From Pseudomonadota bacterium (GTDB lineage: Bacteria > Desulfobacterota > Binatia > Binatales > Binataceae), in NCBI GenBank assembly GCA_021324755.1, contig JAJPIL010000007.1:1-64000 (forward strand): a DNA stretch of 64,000 nt. The letters run 5' to 3'. Shown here piece by piece: positions 27,644-36,447 of the stretch; positions within the stretch are counted from its first letter, which is position 1, and each line of letters starts with the position of its first letter. The notes under the pieces were generated by a model, which did no database searches, was not told the DNA's origin, and saw only the letters and a list, made by a program, of their open reading frames with translations. A program made the translations under genes and the position numbers.

Positions 27644-30066
27644 AGCTGTCGTACTCGGCGCGCCTCTTCGATTAGCCGCCATAACTTATCTGGCTTGATG
27701 GGAAGCTCCGTTATCTGAATACCCAACGGGGCCAGGGCGTCACTTACGGCGTTGGCGACCAGAGCTGGGACGGTCATCGAGCTTGACTCACCGAGCCCCT
27801 TGGTTCCGAGAAGCGTGAACGGCGAGGGCGAAACTATGTGAGCGATGTCGATGCGCGGCGCCTCGCTTGCAGTGGGTACCAGATAGTCCATGAAGCTTCC
27901 GACCAGAAACTGCCCCGCTTCGTCGTAAACTAGCTCCTCATAAAGAGCTCCACCCAAACCGTGCAACGCTCCCCCATAGATTTGCCCTTCGGCGATCATC
28001 GGGTTGATAATCGTGCCTGCGTCATGAACCGAGGCGTAACGCAAAATTTTGACCACGCCTGTCTCAGCCTCGACTTCGACAGCCATAACCTCCGCAATAA
28101 AACCATAGGTATTGGAAGAGTTGACGCGATCATAAAGATCGGGGCTCTTCGCCTCCGGAAAGCCGAACACTGCCGACGCTTGAAGCCCTGGTTCTAACTC
28201 GCGAGGAAAGTCCGCCGCATTCCAGTGTGCGCGCCCAGCTAGTTCCTTGAGCGTAAGCGTGGGGCCCGCCGAGGAACGCGGTTGCACTCTGCCCTCGGAA
28301 AACTCGAGCATCTCCTCGGGCGTTTCGGTCAGATAGGAAGCGTATTTGATCAGCTTCGCCTTAAGCTTCCGAGCTGCGAGTGCTGCGGCGCTGGCCCCTA
28401 CTGCTGCAAAGCGGCTCGAGTAGCTCCCTGACGAGACTCCCCAAAGCCGCGTAAACGTATCCATTTCATCCACTACCATCACGTCGTCCAACGCCACTCC
28501 GAGTTCCTCGGCCACGACTTGCGCGATCACCGTGCGATGGCCCTGTCCCTGGGGTGTAGAACCCATCACTACGACGATCTTGCCCAAGGGGTCGACTTTT
28601 ATCGTGGCCGCCTCGGTCGCTCCGGACTTGGGCAGGTAGCTCGGCCGACTTCGATACTGTGGGTCGAGCGCAACCGTGATGTAACCAATGTTGGAAACAG
28701 AAGGATCGACCGCTAACGCAAGCCCGATTCCAAAAAGCCTTCCCTCGCTGCGGGCCTTTGCTTGCTCTTGCCGCAACTCGTCATACTTCGCCAGTTCGAG
28801 CGCTTTCTCCAGTACGGCTGGATAATTGCCTGAATCGTAAAGTCCCCCGGTCGGTGTGCGATACGGAAACTGGTCCGGCGGTATCAAATTTCGCCGCCGC
28901 ACTTCGGCGGGATCCATGCCGAGCTTGGCTGCCAGCATGTCCACCATCCGCTCGATCTCGAAGTACAAATGGCCGCATCCGTAACCACGGTTGGGACCCG
29001 TGGGGCACTTGTTGGTCATGACCACGAACACGTCGGCTTCTAGATTTTGGAACCGATAGGGTCCCACCCAGTTACCGATGGGTCTAAACGAGCAACCAGG
29101 TTCGGGGCTTCGAATGTAGGCGCCCACGTTGTCGAACCATCGCGCCCGCATCCCCAAAATCGTTCCATCCTTCCGAGCGGCCAATTCGCGATAGACTATT
29201 CGGTCAGTCCCGCTCGACGACGCCATCAGATGCTCGCGACGGTCTTCGAGCCAGCGCACCGGCACTCCAAGCTTCATCGCGGCTAGACCGACGAGCGCCA
29301 TGTACGGAAACACGCTCGTCTTGATTCCGTAGCTTCCTCCGATATCGGGCGGCACAATGATACGCAAGCGGTTTTCCGGCAGCTTAAGCGCTCGTGCTAA
29401 CAACGAATGAAGAATGAAAGGGCCCATGAAGTTTGCCCAAATCGTCAGCACACCACCGCTCACGTCGTACGAGGCGACAACGCCGTACGTCTCGATCGGC
29501 GTGGAAGAAAATTTCGGAAATTTGAAACGTGCCTTGATTACTACGTCCGCCTCGGCAAACGCACGATCTGGGTCGCCGTAAATTAAGCTGCGATGGCAAG
29601 CGACGTTCGAGCCTATCTCCTCGTGTAGTAGAGGAGCATCAGTAGCCGTCGCCTGCTCCGGGTCCACCACCGCAGGAAGCGGGTCGTACTCTACCTCGAT
29701 CACATCCAAGGCGTCTTCGGCCACGTATCGGTCTGTTGCCACGACAAGTGCAACCGGTTCGCCAACAAACCGAACCTTGTCGACTGCTGCACAGTAATAC
29801 TTGACCGGAGCCTGGACGCCCACTGAAAAGGGCTGCGTTAGCTGGCCAACGTCTTGGCCGGTGATCACGCCTACCACGCCCGGGATTTCGAGGGCCTTGG
29901 CGACGTCGATGCGAACGATGCGGGCGTGCGCGTAGGGCGAGCGAAGGATCGCCGCGTGGTGCAAATTATTGAATGGCAAATCAGCAATGAAGGTGCCGCG
30001 CCCGGTCAGAAGCGCTGGATCCTCGCTGCGCTTTACAGGCTGTCCGACCAACCGCCGGGATCCCAT
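27640..30066 (-). CDS. Molybdenum hydroxylase large, Moco-binding subunit (CoxL/xanthine-dehydrogenase family)
   Basis: At 808 residues it has the usual length and Moco contacts: GQ near GSTPQGQGH, the catalytic Glu in KGLGESSS near the C-terminus, and AEGQIYGGALHGLGGAL. The active-site loop that reads AYRCSFR in true CO dehydrogenase is GPNRGYGCGHLYFEIER, so it is not a CODH. It belongs to the broad group of hydroxylases for aromatic, heterocyclic or aldehyde substrates; these use water as oxygen source. It starts at ATG 30066, overlapping the enoyl-CoA hydratase stop as TGATG. The substrate is unknown; context suggests a pathway acid. Confidence 0.88.
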   Translation of the reverse strand: MGSRRLVGQPVKRSEDPALLTGRGTFIADLPFNNLHHAAILRSPYAHARIVRIDVAKALEIPGVVGVITGQDVGQLTQPFSVGVQAPVKYYCAAVDKVRFVGEPVALVVATDRYVAEDALDVIEVEYDPLPAVVDPEQATATDAPLLHEEIGSNVACHRSLIYGDPDRAFAEADVVIKARFKFPKFSSTPIETYGVVASYDVSGGVLTIWANFMGPFILHSLLARALKLPENRLRIIVPPDIGGSYGIKTSVFPYMALVGLAAMKLGVPVRWLEDRREHLMASSSGTDRIVYRELAARKDGTILGMRARWFDNVGAYIRSPEPGCSFRPIGNWVGPYRFQNLEADVFVVMTNKCPTGPNRGYGCGHLYFEIERMVDMLAAKLGMDPAEVRRRNLIPPDQFPYRTPTGGLYDSGNYPAVLEKALELAKYDELRQEQAKARSEGRLFGIGLALAVDPSVSNIGYITVALDPQYRSRPSYLPKSGATEAATIKVDPLGKIVVVMGSTPQGQGHRTVIAQVVAEELGVALDDVMVVDEMDTFTRLWGVSSGSYSSRFAAVGASAAALAARKLKAKLIKYASYLTETPEEMLEFSEGRVQPRSSAGPTLTLKELAGRAHWNAADFPRELEPGLQASAVFGFPEAKSPDLYDRVNSSNTYGFIAEVMAVEVEAETGVVKILRYASVHDAGTIINPMIAEGQIYGGALHGLGGALYEELVYDEAGQFLVGSFMDYLVPTASEAPRIDIAHIVSPSPFTLLGTKGLGESSSMTVPALVANAVSDALAPLGIQITELPIKPDKLWRLIEEARRVRQL

Positions 30067-30869
30067 CAGATACCTCGAAAGTTCGGCTTGCGGCGAGCTT
30101 TGAACGACTCAACCCCTTCGCGGAAGTCGTGCGAGCTGCGCAGTCGACCGTAAGCTTCTCCTTCAAGCTCGATACCGACGTGCAGCGGCGCGTCCTGAGC
30201 AGCGTTCAGCACTTTCTTGAGCGTGCGCTGTGCCAGTGGCGAGAAGTATTTAAGTTCCTCGACTAGCGCGTCTACCTCCTTAGCAAGCTCGCTGTCGGGT
30301 ACTACTGCTACTGCCAGTCCCCATTCGTAAGCCTCGCGGCCTGGAATGCGCCGTGACCGCATTGCCATATCTTTGGCGCGCCCTATTCCGATCATCTTGA
30401 CGAGTCGGCTCGTTCCCCCTGACCCGGGGATCATACCTATACGTTGCTCGGGCAAACCGAGCAGCGCCGACTCGGTGACGATCCGAAAGTCGCACGCGAG
30501 CGCTAACTCCAGCGCTACCCCAAAACAATAGCCTTGAATGGCGGCGATCACAGGCTTGCTACATCGTTCGGGAGCGGCCACGTTGTAGGCCAGGTTCGAA
30601 AGGTGTTCGGGAGTTTGTTCCAGGAAGCCCGGGATATCGCCGCCGCTCGAGAAATTGTCGCCCGCTCCGCGCAGGACAATTACTCGCACAGATGGCTCTC
30701 TATCCAAAGCATCAAATGCTGCGGCCATCTGCTCGCGTTGTTTCATTGTGATGACGTTGAGCGGTGGACGGTCCAAGATAACGTCCGCCCGCTCTTTGTC
30801 GCTATTTACCTCTACCCGAAAACCGTCAGCTGTCTTGATAATTTCCGCCAATTCCACAGGTGCGCTCAC
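30066..30869 (-). CDS. Enoyl-CoA hydratase/isomerase (crotonase) family protein
   Basis: A 267-residue crotonase: oxyanion-hole motifs NFSSGGDIPGF and YCFGVALELALACDFRI, with Glu at both catalytic positions (ALELALA and LPEQRIGMIPGSGGTSRL). N-terminal DRPPLNVITMKQREQM is the family's CoA-binding strand-helix. It starts with GTG at 30869. Members hydrate enoyl- or dienoyl-CoA esters, or hydrolyse or isomerise them. Being coupled to the Mo-hydroxylase L subunit and next to a CoA ligase, it probably acts on the CoA ester the ligase makes, perhaps an alicyclic dienoyl-CoA; that is inference. Confidence 0.85.
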   Translation of the reverse strand: MSAPVELAEIIKTADGFRVEVNSDKERADVILDRPPLNVITMKQREQMAAAFDALDREPSVRVIVLRGAGDNFSSGGDIPGFLEQTPEHLSNLAYNVAAPERCSKPVIAAIQGYCFGVALELALACDFRIVTESALLGLPEQRIGMIPGSGGTSRLVKMIGIGRAKDMAMRSRRIPGREAYEWGLAVAVVPDSELAKEVDALVEELKYFSPLAQRTLKKVLNAAQDAPLHVGIELEGEAYGRLRSSHDFREGVESFKARRKPNFRGI

Positions 30870-30912
30870 TTAGTGGGAGTTATCCAATCCACAAAAATCA
30901 AAGTTTTAAGGT

Positions 30913-32436
30913 TTACGAGTCGATCTGATAATTGCCTGCCAGCAACATTCGGCGCAATATCTTGCCAGTGGGCGATTTCGGAACTTCACGGATAAAGACG
31001 TATTCACGCGGGCGTTTAAAGTCAGCAAGCCTCGAAGCCCGGCAATGAGCATCGAGCTCCTGCGCGCTCACATCGGCGCGTCGTTTGATAAAGGCGGTAA
31101 TCTTTTGGCCAAGCCGCTCGTCTGGCAGTCCCACAACCACGACTTCGCCGACTGCAGGATGGAGCGACAGGATGTCCTCGATTTCGACCGGATGGACGTT
31201 CTCGCCTCCGCTTATGATCATGTCGTCGACGCGGCCGGTAACGAACAGATCGCCTTGTTCGTCGAAATGTCCCACATCGCCCGTGAAGTACCATCCATGA
31301 TGTAACGCATTGGCGTCAGCCTCTGGCCTTTTCCAGTACCCTTCAAAGGCCTCGTCTCCCTCCAGGGAGGCGATAATCTGGCCGTCTTCGCCCACTTCGG
31401 CGAGATCGTTGGGGTCGGTGGAGTTAAGCTTAACAACACGCACTCGGCTATTTATTCCAGCCTTGCCAGCGGAACCGGGCTTGGCGGCGGCGTTCTGGTT
31501 GATAGTGAACGTGTAGATTTCTGACGAGCCGTAATGGTTAACGAAAAGCTCAGGATGAAACGCCGCCGATACCCGACGTAGAAGTCCTTCGCTCATTGGC
31601 GCTCCAGCAAAGCCTAACTTGCGCACTGAAGAAATGTCGGTGCTCGCGAAGGATGGGTGCATCAGGAGGTCGTGGTAGAGCGTGGGTATGAGATAAAGGT
31701 TAGTTATGCGCTCGCGTTCGATAAGCTTAAGCGCTTGTCCGGCGTCGAACCGCGGCAAGCACACAAAGCAGCCGTTGACCACCGCCATAGCGAGCAGCGA
31801 GCGCACACCCATCGTGTGGTAAAGCGGCATCACCCCTAACGTTCGCTCGCCGTAGCTGTAACAGTTCTGCGCGACATGAGCTATCGCAGCCGAGCGTTCG
31901 GCGCGATGGCGACGAGGCACCCCTTTCGGCCGACCTGTTGTCCCAGACGTGTAGAACATTAGAGAGATATCGTCCGCTGTAGCTTTGGGCGAAGGACTTG
32001 CCGGTGCCGCGCTCAAAAAGTCTGCGAATCGATAGTTGGCGTCCCCGCTTTCGTCGAGCGCGATGCGTACAAGGTGGCGCGCAAGGGTTGACTCCGCTAC
32101 GGCGTTGGCGGAGACGTCTTGAAAAACGACGGCCCGGGCCTCTGCGTCGTCGATATAAAAATCGAGTTCGGGTGCCTTCACACGCCAATTGACTGGCGTA
32201 CTTATGATGCCAAGCATCTGGCACGCCCAGTGTATCACCGCCATTTCAGCTCGGTTCTGGAGCACCATTAGCAGATGCTCGCCGCGCCGTATATTCAGCT
32301 CTTCCAAAGCAGTCATGACGCGGCAGACCTGGTCTAAAAGCTTCTGATAAGTAAGCCTAAGGTCGCCGTCGACCAGAGCCTCCGCCGCGGGATCTTTTTC
32401 GACTGCTGCAATTAATGTCCGGCCTAGGTCGAACAT
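30913..32436 (-). CDS. AMP-dependent aryl/acyl-CoA ligase (4-chlorobenzoate/benzoate-CoA ligase-like)
   Basis: A 507-residue adenylate-forming enzyme with P-loop YTSGTTGRPKGVPRRH, YGSSEIYTF (A5 motif), HHGWYFTGDVGHFDEQG, the hinge GRVDDMIISGGENVHPVEIE and catalytic Lys in SPTGKILRR. Its start, MFDLGRTLIAAVEKDP at ATG 32436 behind GGGGGAGGG, resembles 4-chlorobenzoate-CoA ligases. It activates a carboxylic acid as its CoA thioester. Together with the crotonase 43 bp downstream it gives the block a CoA-dependent degradation phase. Confidence 0.85.
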   Translation of the reverse strand: MFDLGRTLIAAVEKDPAAEALVDGDLRLTYQKLLDQVCRVMTALEELNIRRGEHLLMVLQNRAEMAVIHWACQMLGIISTPVNWRVKAPELDFYIDDAEARAVVFQDVSANAVAESTLARHLVRIALDESGDANYRFADFLSAAPASPSPKATADDISLMFYTSGTTGRPKGVPRRHRAERSAAIAHVAQNCYSYGERTLGVMPLYHTMGVRSLLAMAVVNGCFVCLPRFDAGQALKLIERERITNLYLIPTLYHDLLMHPSFASTDISSVRKLGFAGAPMSEGLLRRVSAAFHPELFVNHYGSSEIYTFTINQNAAAKPGSAGKAGINSRVRVVKLNSTDPNDLAEVGEDGQIIASLEGDEAFEGYWKRPEADANALHHGWYFTGDVGHFDEQGDLFVTGRVDDMIISGGENVHPVEIEDILSLHPAVGEVVVVGLPDERLGQKITAFIKRRADVSAQELDAHCRASRLADFKRPREYVFIREVPKSPTGKILRRMLLAGNYQIDS

Positions 32437-32632
32437 ATCTTTTTCCCTCCCCCTCAATTTCCTTTAGCACATTTTTGTCCTAAGCCAGAATTTGCAAGTA
32501 TACCAAGCGGTCGGATAAAAATTTCCGTATATGACAATGTAGACAAAACTATCCACAAGCGCATTTTGGACCGACTCTATGGTGGCTCTAAAACGCTTCT
32601 GTGAATGGGGTAGCGCCTCGGTGTACGATCTG

Positions 32633-33961
32633 CTAGCTGCGCCTTGGCGTTTTGACGCGTTCGAAACGCGAAGGATCTGCTCCAACAGGAATCGTTGCAT
32701 CTAGACCCCATTTATCGGTGACACCTCGGCTGTCGGCCGACGGGTCGAGCGGCGAGCCCAATGCCTCCCTTATCAAGATCAAGTCGCGGCCTGGCTGAAA
32801 CCGTGTCGCAAGCGCCCATTCGACGTCTTCCGGCGAGTGGATGTCGATGTCGTCGTTTACGACAACGACCCGTTTAACTTCGTTCGCGGCCGCAAAGGCA
32901 GCCAGAATAACGTTTTTGGCCTCGCCCGGAAGCCTAGGAGTCATCGCTACGACCGCGTGATAACGACACCCAGAGGCGAAAGTGAGCACGACGTCTTTGA
33001 CGTTCGCCGAGACCTGTTGCGTGGCCTTATACAACGCACATTCGCGCGGAATAGCGCCTAGCAACATATGTTCGCGGCTTGCGGGCAAGATCGTTTGAAA
33101 GTAGGGGTTGCGGCGGTGGTAGATCGCCTCGACGCGCACCACGGGCTTGTCGCTTCTGGGTCCGTAGGTGCGTGGAAACTCGCCAAAGGGTCCTTCGGGC
33201 TGCCTGACGTTGGCTAAAATTCTACCCTCGAGTAAAAACTCGGCCATGGCCGGACTGAGCAAGCCGTAGCGTGGCGACTTGACCAACGGAGCGGGAACGC
33301 CTAAAAGACCGCCCGCGACACTGGCTTCGTCGACACCGTAAGCCGTAAGTGCCTGCGACGCCAGCGTATAAGCGGGTGGAAGCCCTATCGCCAACGCTAC
33401 GGGTAGGTCTTTGCCCTGATGCTCTGCCTCGGTGAACATTCGCCAAAGGTGGCGAGGCAAGATGAAAATCCCCAGATGTTTCGAGTCGTTTATCTGCAGA
33501 CGATGGATCGACCAATTGTAGACCCCGTTCGAAAGGCTTCGCGCGACGACGATCGCCGCGGTTATATAGCGCCCACTGTCTTTTTCGTGATGCCATGGAG
33601 CGGGCAAAAGGTCGACACGTACGTCAGCTTCTTCGACTTCCAGTACTGGAGCCTCAACTTGTGACACCTCTCGAGGAGTAATCGGGTTTTCCAACGCCCT
33701 AAGATACCTTGCCAGAACCTGATCTTTGCTCACACCGAGCGCTCGCGCTGCCTGTGCTCGCGAGCCTAAGGTATTACCAACTACGACACCGGCGAGACTT
33801 GGTGAAAAGGCGGGTTTTTCGAACAGGACGGCACTTCGCCCATCGTTATCTTCCAAGATACGGGGAATGTCGTAGCTGAGATCGGCTGACTCCTGCCAGC
33901 GCACCAGCTCCCCGTCACGCTCGAGTTGATCTAGCCAGCTGCGTAAATCGACAAACGCCAT
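32633..33961 (-). CDS. UbiD-family prenyl-FMN-dependent (de)carboxylase
   Basis: About 442 residues. The catalytic Arg and Glu pair of UbiD enzymes is visible in WSIHRLQIND and in EGPFGEFPRTYG (the E-x4-E motif); TLASQALTAYGVDEASVAGGL and RECALYKATQQVSANVKDVVL are also family blocks. UbiDs (de)carboxylate alpha,beta-unsaturated or aromatic acids by dipolar cycloaddition with prenylated FMN, supplied by UbiX of this same block. The start is ATG 33961; no clear Shine-Dalgarno. Substrate could be a hydroxybenzoate, phthaloyl-type or acrylic acid, in either direction. Confidence 0.92.
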   Translation of the reverse strand: MAFVDLRSWLDQLERDGELVRWQESADLSYDIPRILEDNDGRSAVLFEKPAFSPSLAGVVVGNTLGSRAQAARALGVSKDQVLARYLRALENPITPREVSQVEAPVLEVEEADVRVDLLPAPWHHEKDSGRYITAAIVVARSLSNGVYNWSIHRLQINDSKHLGIFILPRHLWRMFTEAEHQGKDLPVALAIGLPPAYTLASQALTAYGVDEASVAGGLLGVPAPLVKSPRYGLLSPAMAEFLLEGRILANVRQPEGPFGEFPRTYGPRSDKPVVRVEAIYHRRNPYFQTILPASREHMLLGAIPRECALYKATQQVSANVKDVVLTFASGCRYHAVVAMTPRLPGEAKNVILAAFAAANEVKRVVVVNDDIDIHSPEDVEWALATRFQPGRDLILIREALGSPLDPSADSRGVTDKWGLDATIPVGADPSRFERVKTPRRS

Positions 33962-34024
33962 AGCTTTGCGCGCGAAATGCAAGCGTGCTTTAAGGCTTTC
34001 TTCTTGGTCCCCATTAAGCGTCAG

Positions 34025-34792
34025 TTAGTCGAATACGCCGCCTCCGTCGACCACCAACGTTTGCCCGGTTACGAAATTGCTTTCCGGCGACGCAAAAAAG
34101 AGCACAGCGCCAAGCAGATCGCTCGCATCCATCGAGCGACTGAGTACGCGCATCCGGGCGGCGCTACTCAGATACTGTGATGTATTGAGCTTGAGCGAAG
34201 CTTGATTTTCCACAAGCCCGGGCGAGACGGCGTTGACCGTGATATTGTAAGGCCCAAGCTCTCGTGCCAGAGCGCGGGTTAGGCCGATAACTGCGGCTTT
34301 GGACGCAACGTAATGGGCAAACCCCGCCGCGCCCGTATTAAATACCACGGAAGCAATGTTGATTATCTTGCCAGCGTTCTGCCGCTTCATGTAAGGGGCG
34401 ACACTTTTGACACAGTTCCACACGCCTCGCACATTTACCGCCATCACCAGGTCCCATTCGGATGTGGTAATCTCGTCGAACGCTTTCTTCTGCCCGAGCG
34501 CCCCGTATACCGCAGCGTTGTTGACCAGAACGTCGATTCTGCCGTGGATACCGTTCGCAATAGCCGCCATGCTCCGGGTTTGCTCCTCGTCGGCCACATC
34601 GGTTTGCACAAATACTGCCCTTCCAGGTCCTCGTTTTGAAAGCTCTTCAGCCAATTGATTCCCAGCCTCGACAGCTAAGTCTGCAAGCACGACAGAGGCT
34701 CCGGCGCGATGGAATGCGCGCGCGTATTCCGCCCCAATGCCGGCTGCACCTCCCGTGATGATTACCGTTTGACCCAGGAATGCTGATTGCAT
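34025..34792 (-). CDS. Short-chain dehydrogenase/reductase
   Basis: A 255-residue classical SDR: TGGAAGIG nucleotide loop, NNAAVYG, active-site Ser in NIASVVFNTG and YVASK (Tyr-x3-Lys), then NAVSPGLVEN and a C-terminal GQTLVVDGGGVFD. Asp after the second strand (VVLADLAVEAG) favours NAD(H). It lies 63 bp upstream of the ubiD gene and could oxidise a hydroxyl made by the crotonase or hydroxylase. Substrate unknown. Confidence 0.88.
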   Translation of the reverse strand: MQSAFLGQTVIITGGAAGIGAEYARAFHRAGASVVLADLAVEAGNQLAEELSKRGPGRAVFVQTDVADEEQTRSMAAIANGIHGRIDVLVNNAAVYGALGQKKAFDEITTSEWDLVMAVNVRGVWNCVKSVAPYMKRQNAGKIINIASVVFNTGAAGFAHYVASKAAVIGLTRALARELGPYNITVNAVSPGLVENQASLKLNTSQYLSSAARMRVLSRSMDASDLLGAVLFFASPESNFVTGQTLVVDGGGVFD

Positions 34793-34847
34793 TGTACTTT
34801 TTCCACGTTTGATCTAATTGCTTGCTAACAATTCATAGACTCTTGCC

Positions 34848-36182
34848 TCACTCAAGCCGCCCGCGCGTCTCTGGCACGACAAGAGCACCTACAATGTAGA
34901 TTACGATTGCACCGACAAGGAAGCTCACAACGTGGCGCGGCAAGGCGGAGATACCAGGGCTAGTGACGGTCGCAAAAGTAGGCATCATCCCGCCCACTGC
35001 AAATCCCACGTTCCACGATACAGCGGTCCCTGTTGCGCGAATCCTGGTAGGAAAACGTTCATTAAGAAAGACAAGAATAGGAGCGTAAGAAGCGTTGCCA
35101 CAGACTGTCAAAGCCAAAACGAGCCAGCGTATGTGTGACGTATCTAGGACAACTTTTGCGTCAAGCCTCGAAAGTTTGAAATAAAGTATCGGAATCAATA
35201 TCAAGTTTATAATTCCAACGGTTAGAAAAAGCTTTTTCCTTCCAGCTAGCTCGCTCAGATGGCCTGCCAATGGTCCGGTCAGGATGATTAACAGACTGGA
35301 GAGAACCAGAAGCGACCCTACTTGAGGTTTCGGTAGATGATTGATTAGCGCCAAAAACGTCGGCAGGTAGCCAGAGGTGAGGTAATACTGTGTACTAGCT
35401 CCTACAACGAGCATTAAGTTGGCACCTACCACACGCAAATACTGTCTCGAAAGCAACGTCCGCAGCGGAGCCCGCTGACCGGCTTGAGTATCGATTTTCA
35501 GGTTTTTCCAAAGGGGCGATTCCTCAAGCGAGCGAAAGATAAAGAGGCCAAAAATAGAACTTAGAATGCCCGAGAAAAACATCACTCGCCAACCAAAATG
35601 TTTGAAGGTCTCCCCAGGAAAAAGCGACGAGATCACAAAGAAGATAGCTGAGGCCAGAAGCCCGCCAAACCCGGCTCCGCCAGCGCCGATTAGACCCGAG
35701 AACAGCCCTCGCCACGCGGGCGGGGCAGTTTCAGTGCCTATCGTGTGAGTCGATGCGACTACGCCACCTACGAAAATTCCCTGGATTAAGCGCAAAAGGA
35801 GAAACAACAAAGGCGCGACGAGCCCGATTTGATCGATTGTTGGCACCGCCCCCATCAGGGCCGTAGCCACGCCGACGCCAATTACCGAAATTACCATCGC
35901 ACGCTTGCGGCCGTACTTGTCGGCGTAAGCGCCGAAAATCGCCGAGCCGGCCGGCCGCATCAAAAGCGTCACACCGAAGGCTGCGTATACGCTGGCCAAT
36001 GAAAGTGTCGGCAAAGACGAGGGAAAGAACAAAGGCGCGATGGTTGGCGCGACGTAAAGAATGATGAACAAATCGAACAGATCGAGCGCCCATCCAAGGA
36101 CCGAAGCTATCAGTGCAGTAGCTACCTGACCCGGGGTTACCTCGACTCGAGCTAAGGAAACTTTAGCTTCTTTTACCTCCAT
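34848..36182 (-). CDS. MFS transporter, sialate/aromatic-acid:H+ symporter type
   Basis: A 444-residue, 12-segment carrier. Segment 1 ALDLFDLFIILYVAPTIAPL, the loop GAYADKYGRKRAM and GIFVGGVVASTHTIGTETAPP resemble the NanT/aromatic-acid symporter branches of the MFS. It is the first gene of the minus-strand catabolic block (SDR follows after 55 bp) and the likely importer of its substrate. The 265 bp upstream (36183-36447) contain no gene and must hold the block's promoter. Confidence 0.82.
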   Translation of the reverse strand: MEVKEAKVSLARVEVTPGQVATALIASVLGWALDLFDLFIILYVAPTIAPLFFPSSLPTLSLASVYAAFGVTLLMRPAGSAIFGAYADKYGRKRAMVISVIGVGVATALMGAVPTIDQIGLVAPLLFLLLRLIQGIFVGGVVASTHTIGTETAPPAWRGLFSGLIGAGGAGFGGLLASAIFFVISSLFPGETFKHFGWRVMFFSGILSSIFGLFIFRSLEESPLWKNLKIDTQAGQRAPLRTLLSRQYLRVVGANLMLVVGASTQYYLTSGYLPTFLALINHLPKPQVGSLLVLSSLLIILTGPLAGHLSELAGRKKLFLTVGIINLILIPILYFKLSRLDAKVVLDTSHIRWLVLALTVCGNASYAPILVFLNERFPTRIRATGTAVSWNVGFAVGGMMPTFATVTSPGISALPRHVVSFLVGAIVIYIVGALVVPETRGRLE

Positions 36183-36447
36183 GTCCCCCCACGAAATAGC
36201 GCATCAAAATGAGTCGACAACGGTACTCGTACTCGCGGGTAAAAGCGGCGCCCCCATCTTGGAGCACGCTCTATTAAAGCCGGCAAATATAAAAACCCCG
36301 GTCGTTCCGCCGTTTGCCGACTATGCCCAGATTCGACCGGCGCCCCAAAACCTTGCTACCACTTTTTATCAAACTGAGCCCCACGATGCAAAATGTGGCG
36401 AAGCTCACTTTTGTTGAAAGGTAGCCGATCACTGCAAGGCTAGGCGC

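Noticed and set aside
27640-30066. Aerobic carbon monoxide dehydrogenase (CoxSML).
   Set aside because: The large subunit lacks the form I AYRCSFR loop and even the form II AYRGAGR loop, so CO oxidation should not be claimed.
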